Assembly (NCBI GenBank): GCA_026874595.1 | Contig: CM049309.1 | Span: forward strand, 30,629,033 to 30,693,032 | Direction of reading: 5' to 3' | Length of the DNA: 64,000 nucleotides | From: Sipunculus nudus | Taxonomy: Eukaryota; Annelida; Sipuncula; Golfingiida; Sipunculidae | Shown: piece after piece, positions 54,801 to 57,800 of the stretch | Layout of the letters: each line of letters begins with the position of its first letter | Numbering within the stretch: position 1 is the stretch's first letter | The notes under the pieces: generated by a model | Seen by the model: only the letters and a program-made list of their open reading frames with translations | Databases searched by the model: none | Told to the model about the DNA's origin: nothing | Program-made: the position numbers and the translations under genes

Positions 54801-57800
54801 TGTTTTGTACCTCCAGGGAACTCATTTAAAGACCATCCTCCTGGTCCTCTATATCATATGTTTTGTACTTTCAGGGTACTCACTTCAAGACCATCCACCT
54901 GGTCCTCTATATCATCTGTTTTGTACTTTCAGGGTACCCGCTTCAAGACCATCCTCCTGGTCCTCTATATCATCGTTTTTGTACTTTCAGAGTACTCACT
55001 TCAAGACCATCCTCCTGGTCCTTTTTATCATCTGTTTTGTACTTTCAGGGTACTCACTTCAAGACCATCCACCTGGTCCTCTATATCATTGTTTTTGTAC
55101 TTTCAGAGTACTCACTTCAAGACTATCCACCTGGTCCTCTATATCATCTGTTTTGTACTTTCAGGGTACTCACTTCAAGACTATCCACCTGGTCCTCTAT
55201 ATCATCTGTTTTGTACTTTCAGGGTACTCACTTCAAGACCATCCACCTGGTCCTCTATATCATCTGTTTTGTACTTTCAGGGTACTCACTTCAAGACCAT
55301 CCACCTGGTCCTCTATATCATCTGTTTTGTACTTTCAGGGTACTCACTTCAAGACCATCCTCCTAGTCCTCTATATCATATGTTTTGTACTTTCAGGGTA
55401 CCCGCTTCAAGACCATCCTCCTGGTCCTCTATATCATCTGTTTTGTACTTTCAGGGTACCCGCTTCAAGACCATCCTCCTGGTCCTCTATATCATCTGTT
55501 TTGTACTTTCGGGGTACTCACTTCAAGACCATCCTCCTGGTCCTCTATATCATCTGTTTTGTACTTTCAGGGTACCCGCTTCAAGACCATCCTCCTGGTC
55601 CTCTATATCATCTGTTTTGTACTTTCAGAGTACTCACTTAAAAACCATCCTTCTGGTCCTCTATATCATCTGTTTTGTACTTTCAGGGTACTCACTTCAA
55701 GACCATCCTCCTGGTCCTCTATATCATCTGTTTTGTACCTCCAGGGTACTCATTTAAAGACCATCCTCCTGGTCCTCTATATCATATGTTTTGTACTTTC
55801 AGGGTACTCACTTCAAGACCATCCACCTGGTCCTCTATATCATCGTTTTTGAACTTTCAGAGTACTCACTTCAAGACCATCCTCCTGGTCCTTTTTATCA
55901 TCTGTTTTGTACTTTAAGGGTACTCACTTCAAGACCATCCACCTGGTCCTCTATATCATTGTTTTTGTACTTTCAGAATACTCACTTAAAAACCATCCTT
56001 CTGGTCCTCTATATCATCTGTTTTGTACTTTCAGGGTACTCACTTCAAGACCATCCACCTGGTCCTCTATATCATCTGTTTTGTACTTTCAGGGTACTCA
56101 CTTCAAGACCATCCACCTGGTCCTCTATATCATCTGTTTTGTACTTTCAGGGTACCCGCTTCAAGACCATCCTCCTGGTCCTCTATATCATCGTTTTTGT
56201 ACTTTCAGAGTACTCACTTCAAGACCATCCTCCTGGTCCTTTTTATCATCTGTTTTGTACTTTCAGGGTACTCACTTCAAGACCATCCACCTGGTCCTCT
56301 ATATCATTGTTTTTGTACTTTCAGAGTACTCACTTAAAAACCATACTTCTGGTCCTCTATATCATCTGTTTTGTACTTTCAGGGTACTCACTTCAAGACT
56401 ATCCACCTGGTCCTCTATATCATCTGTTTTGTACTTTCAGGGTACTCACTTCAAGACCATCCACCTGGTCCTCTATATCATCTGTTTTGTACTTTCAGGG
56501 TACTCACTTCAAGACCATCCACCTGGTCGTCTATATCATCTGTTTTGTACTTTCAGGGTACTCACTTCAAGACCATCCTCCTAGTCCTCTATATCATATG
56601 TTTTGTACTTTCAGGGTACCCGCTTCAAGACCATCCTCCTGGTCCTCTATATCATCTGTTTTGTACTTTCAGGGTACCCGCTTCAAGACCATCCTCCTGG
56701 TCCTCTATATCATCTGTTTTGTACTTTCGGGGTACTCACTTCAAGACCATCCTCCTGGTCCTCTATATCATCTGTTTTGTACTTTCAGGGTACCCGCTTC
56801 AAGACCATCCTCCTGGTCCTCTATATCATCTGTTTTGTACTTTCAGAGTACTCACTTAAAAACCATCCTTCTGGTCCTCTATATCATCTGTTTTGTACTT
56901 TCAGGGTACTCACTTCAAGACGATCCACCTGGTCCTCTATATCATCTGTTTTGTACTCTCAGGGTACTTGCTTCAAGACAATCCTCCTGGTCCTCTATAT
57001 CATCTGTTTTGTACTTTCAGGGTACTCGCTTCAAGACCAATCTCCTGGTCCTTTATATCATCTGTTTTGTACTTTAAGGGTACTTGCTTCAAGACCATCC
57101 TCCTGGTCCTCTATATCATCTGTTTGTACTTTCAGGGTTCTTGCTTCAAGACCATCCTCCTGGTCCTCTATATCATCTGTTTTGTACTTTCAGGGTACTC
57201 GCTTCAAGACCATCCTCCTGATCCTCTATATCATCTGTTTTGTACTTTCAGGGTACCCGCTTCAAGACCAATCTCCTGGTCCTTTATATCATCTGTTTTG
57301 TACTTTCAGGGTACTTGCTTCAAGACCATCCTCCTGGTCCTCTATATCATCTGTTTTGTACTTTCAGGGTACTCGCTTCAAGACCAATCTCCTGGTCCTT
57401 TATATCATCTGTTTTGTACTTTAAGGGTACTTGCTTCAAGACCATCCTCCTGGTCCTCTATATCATCTGTTTGTACTTTCAGGGTTCTTGCTTCAAGACC
57501 ATCCTCCTGGTCCTTTATATCATCTGTTTGTACTTTCTGGGTACTCACTTCAAGACCATCCTCCTGGTCCTTTATATCATCTGTTTGTACTTTCGGGGTA
57601 CTCACTTCAAGACCATCCTCCTGGTCCTCTATATCATCTGTTTTGTACTTTCAGGCTACTTGCTTCAAGACCATCCTCCTAGTCCTCTATATCATCTGTT
57701 TTGTACTTTCAGGGTACTCGCTTCAAGACCAATCTCCTGGTCCTTTATATCATCTGTTTTGTACTTTAAGGGTACTTGCTTCAAGACCATCCTCCTGGTC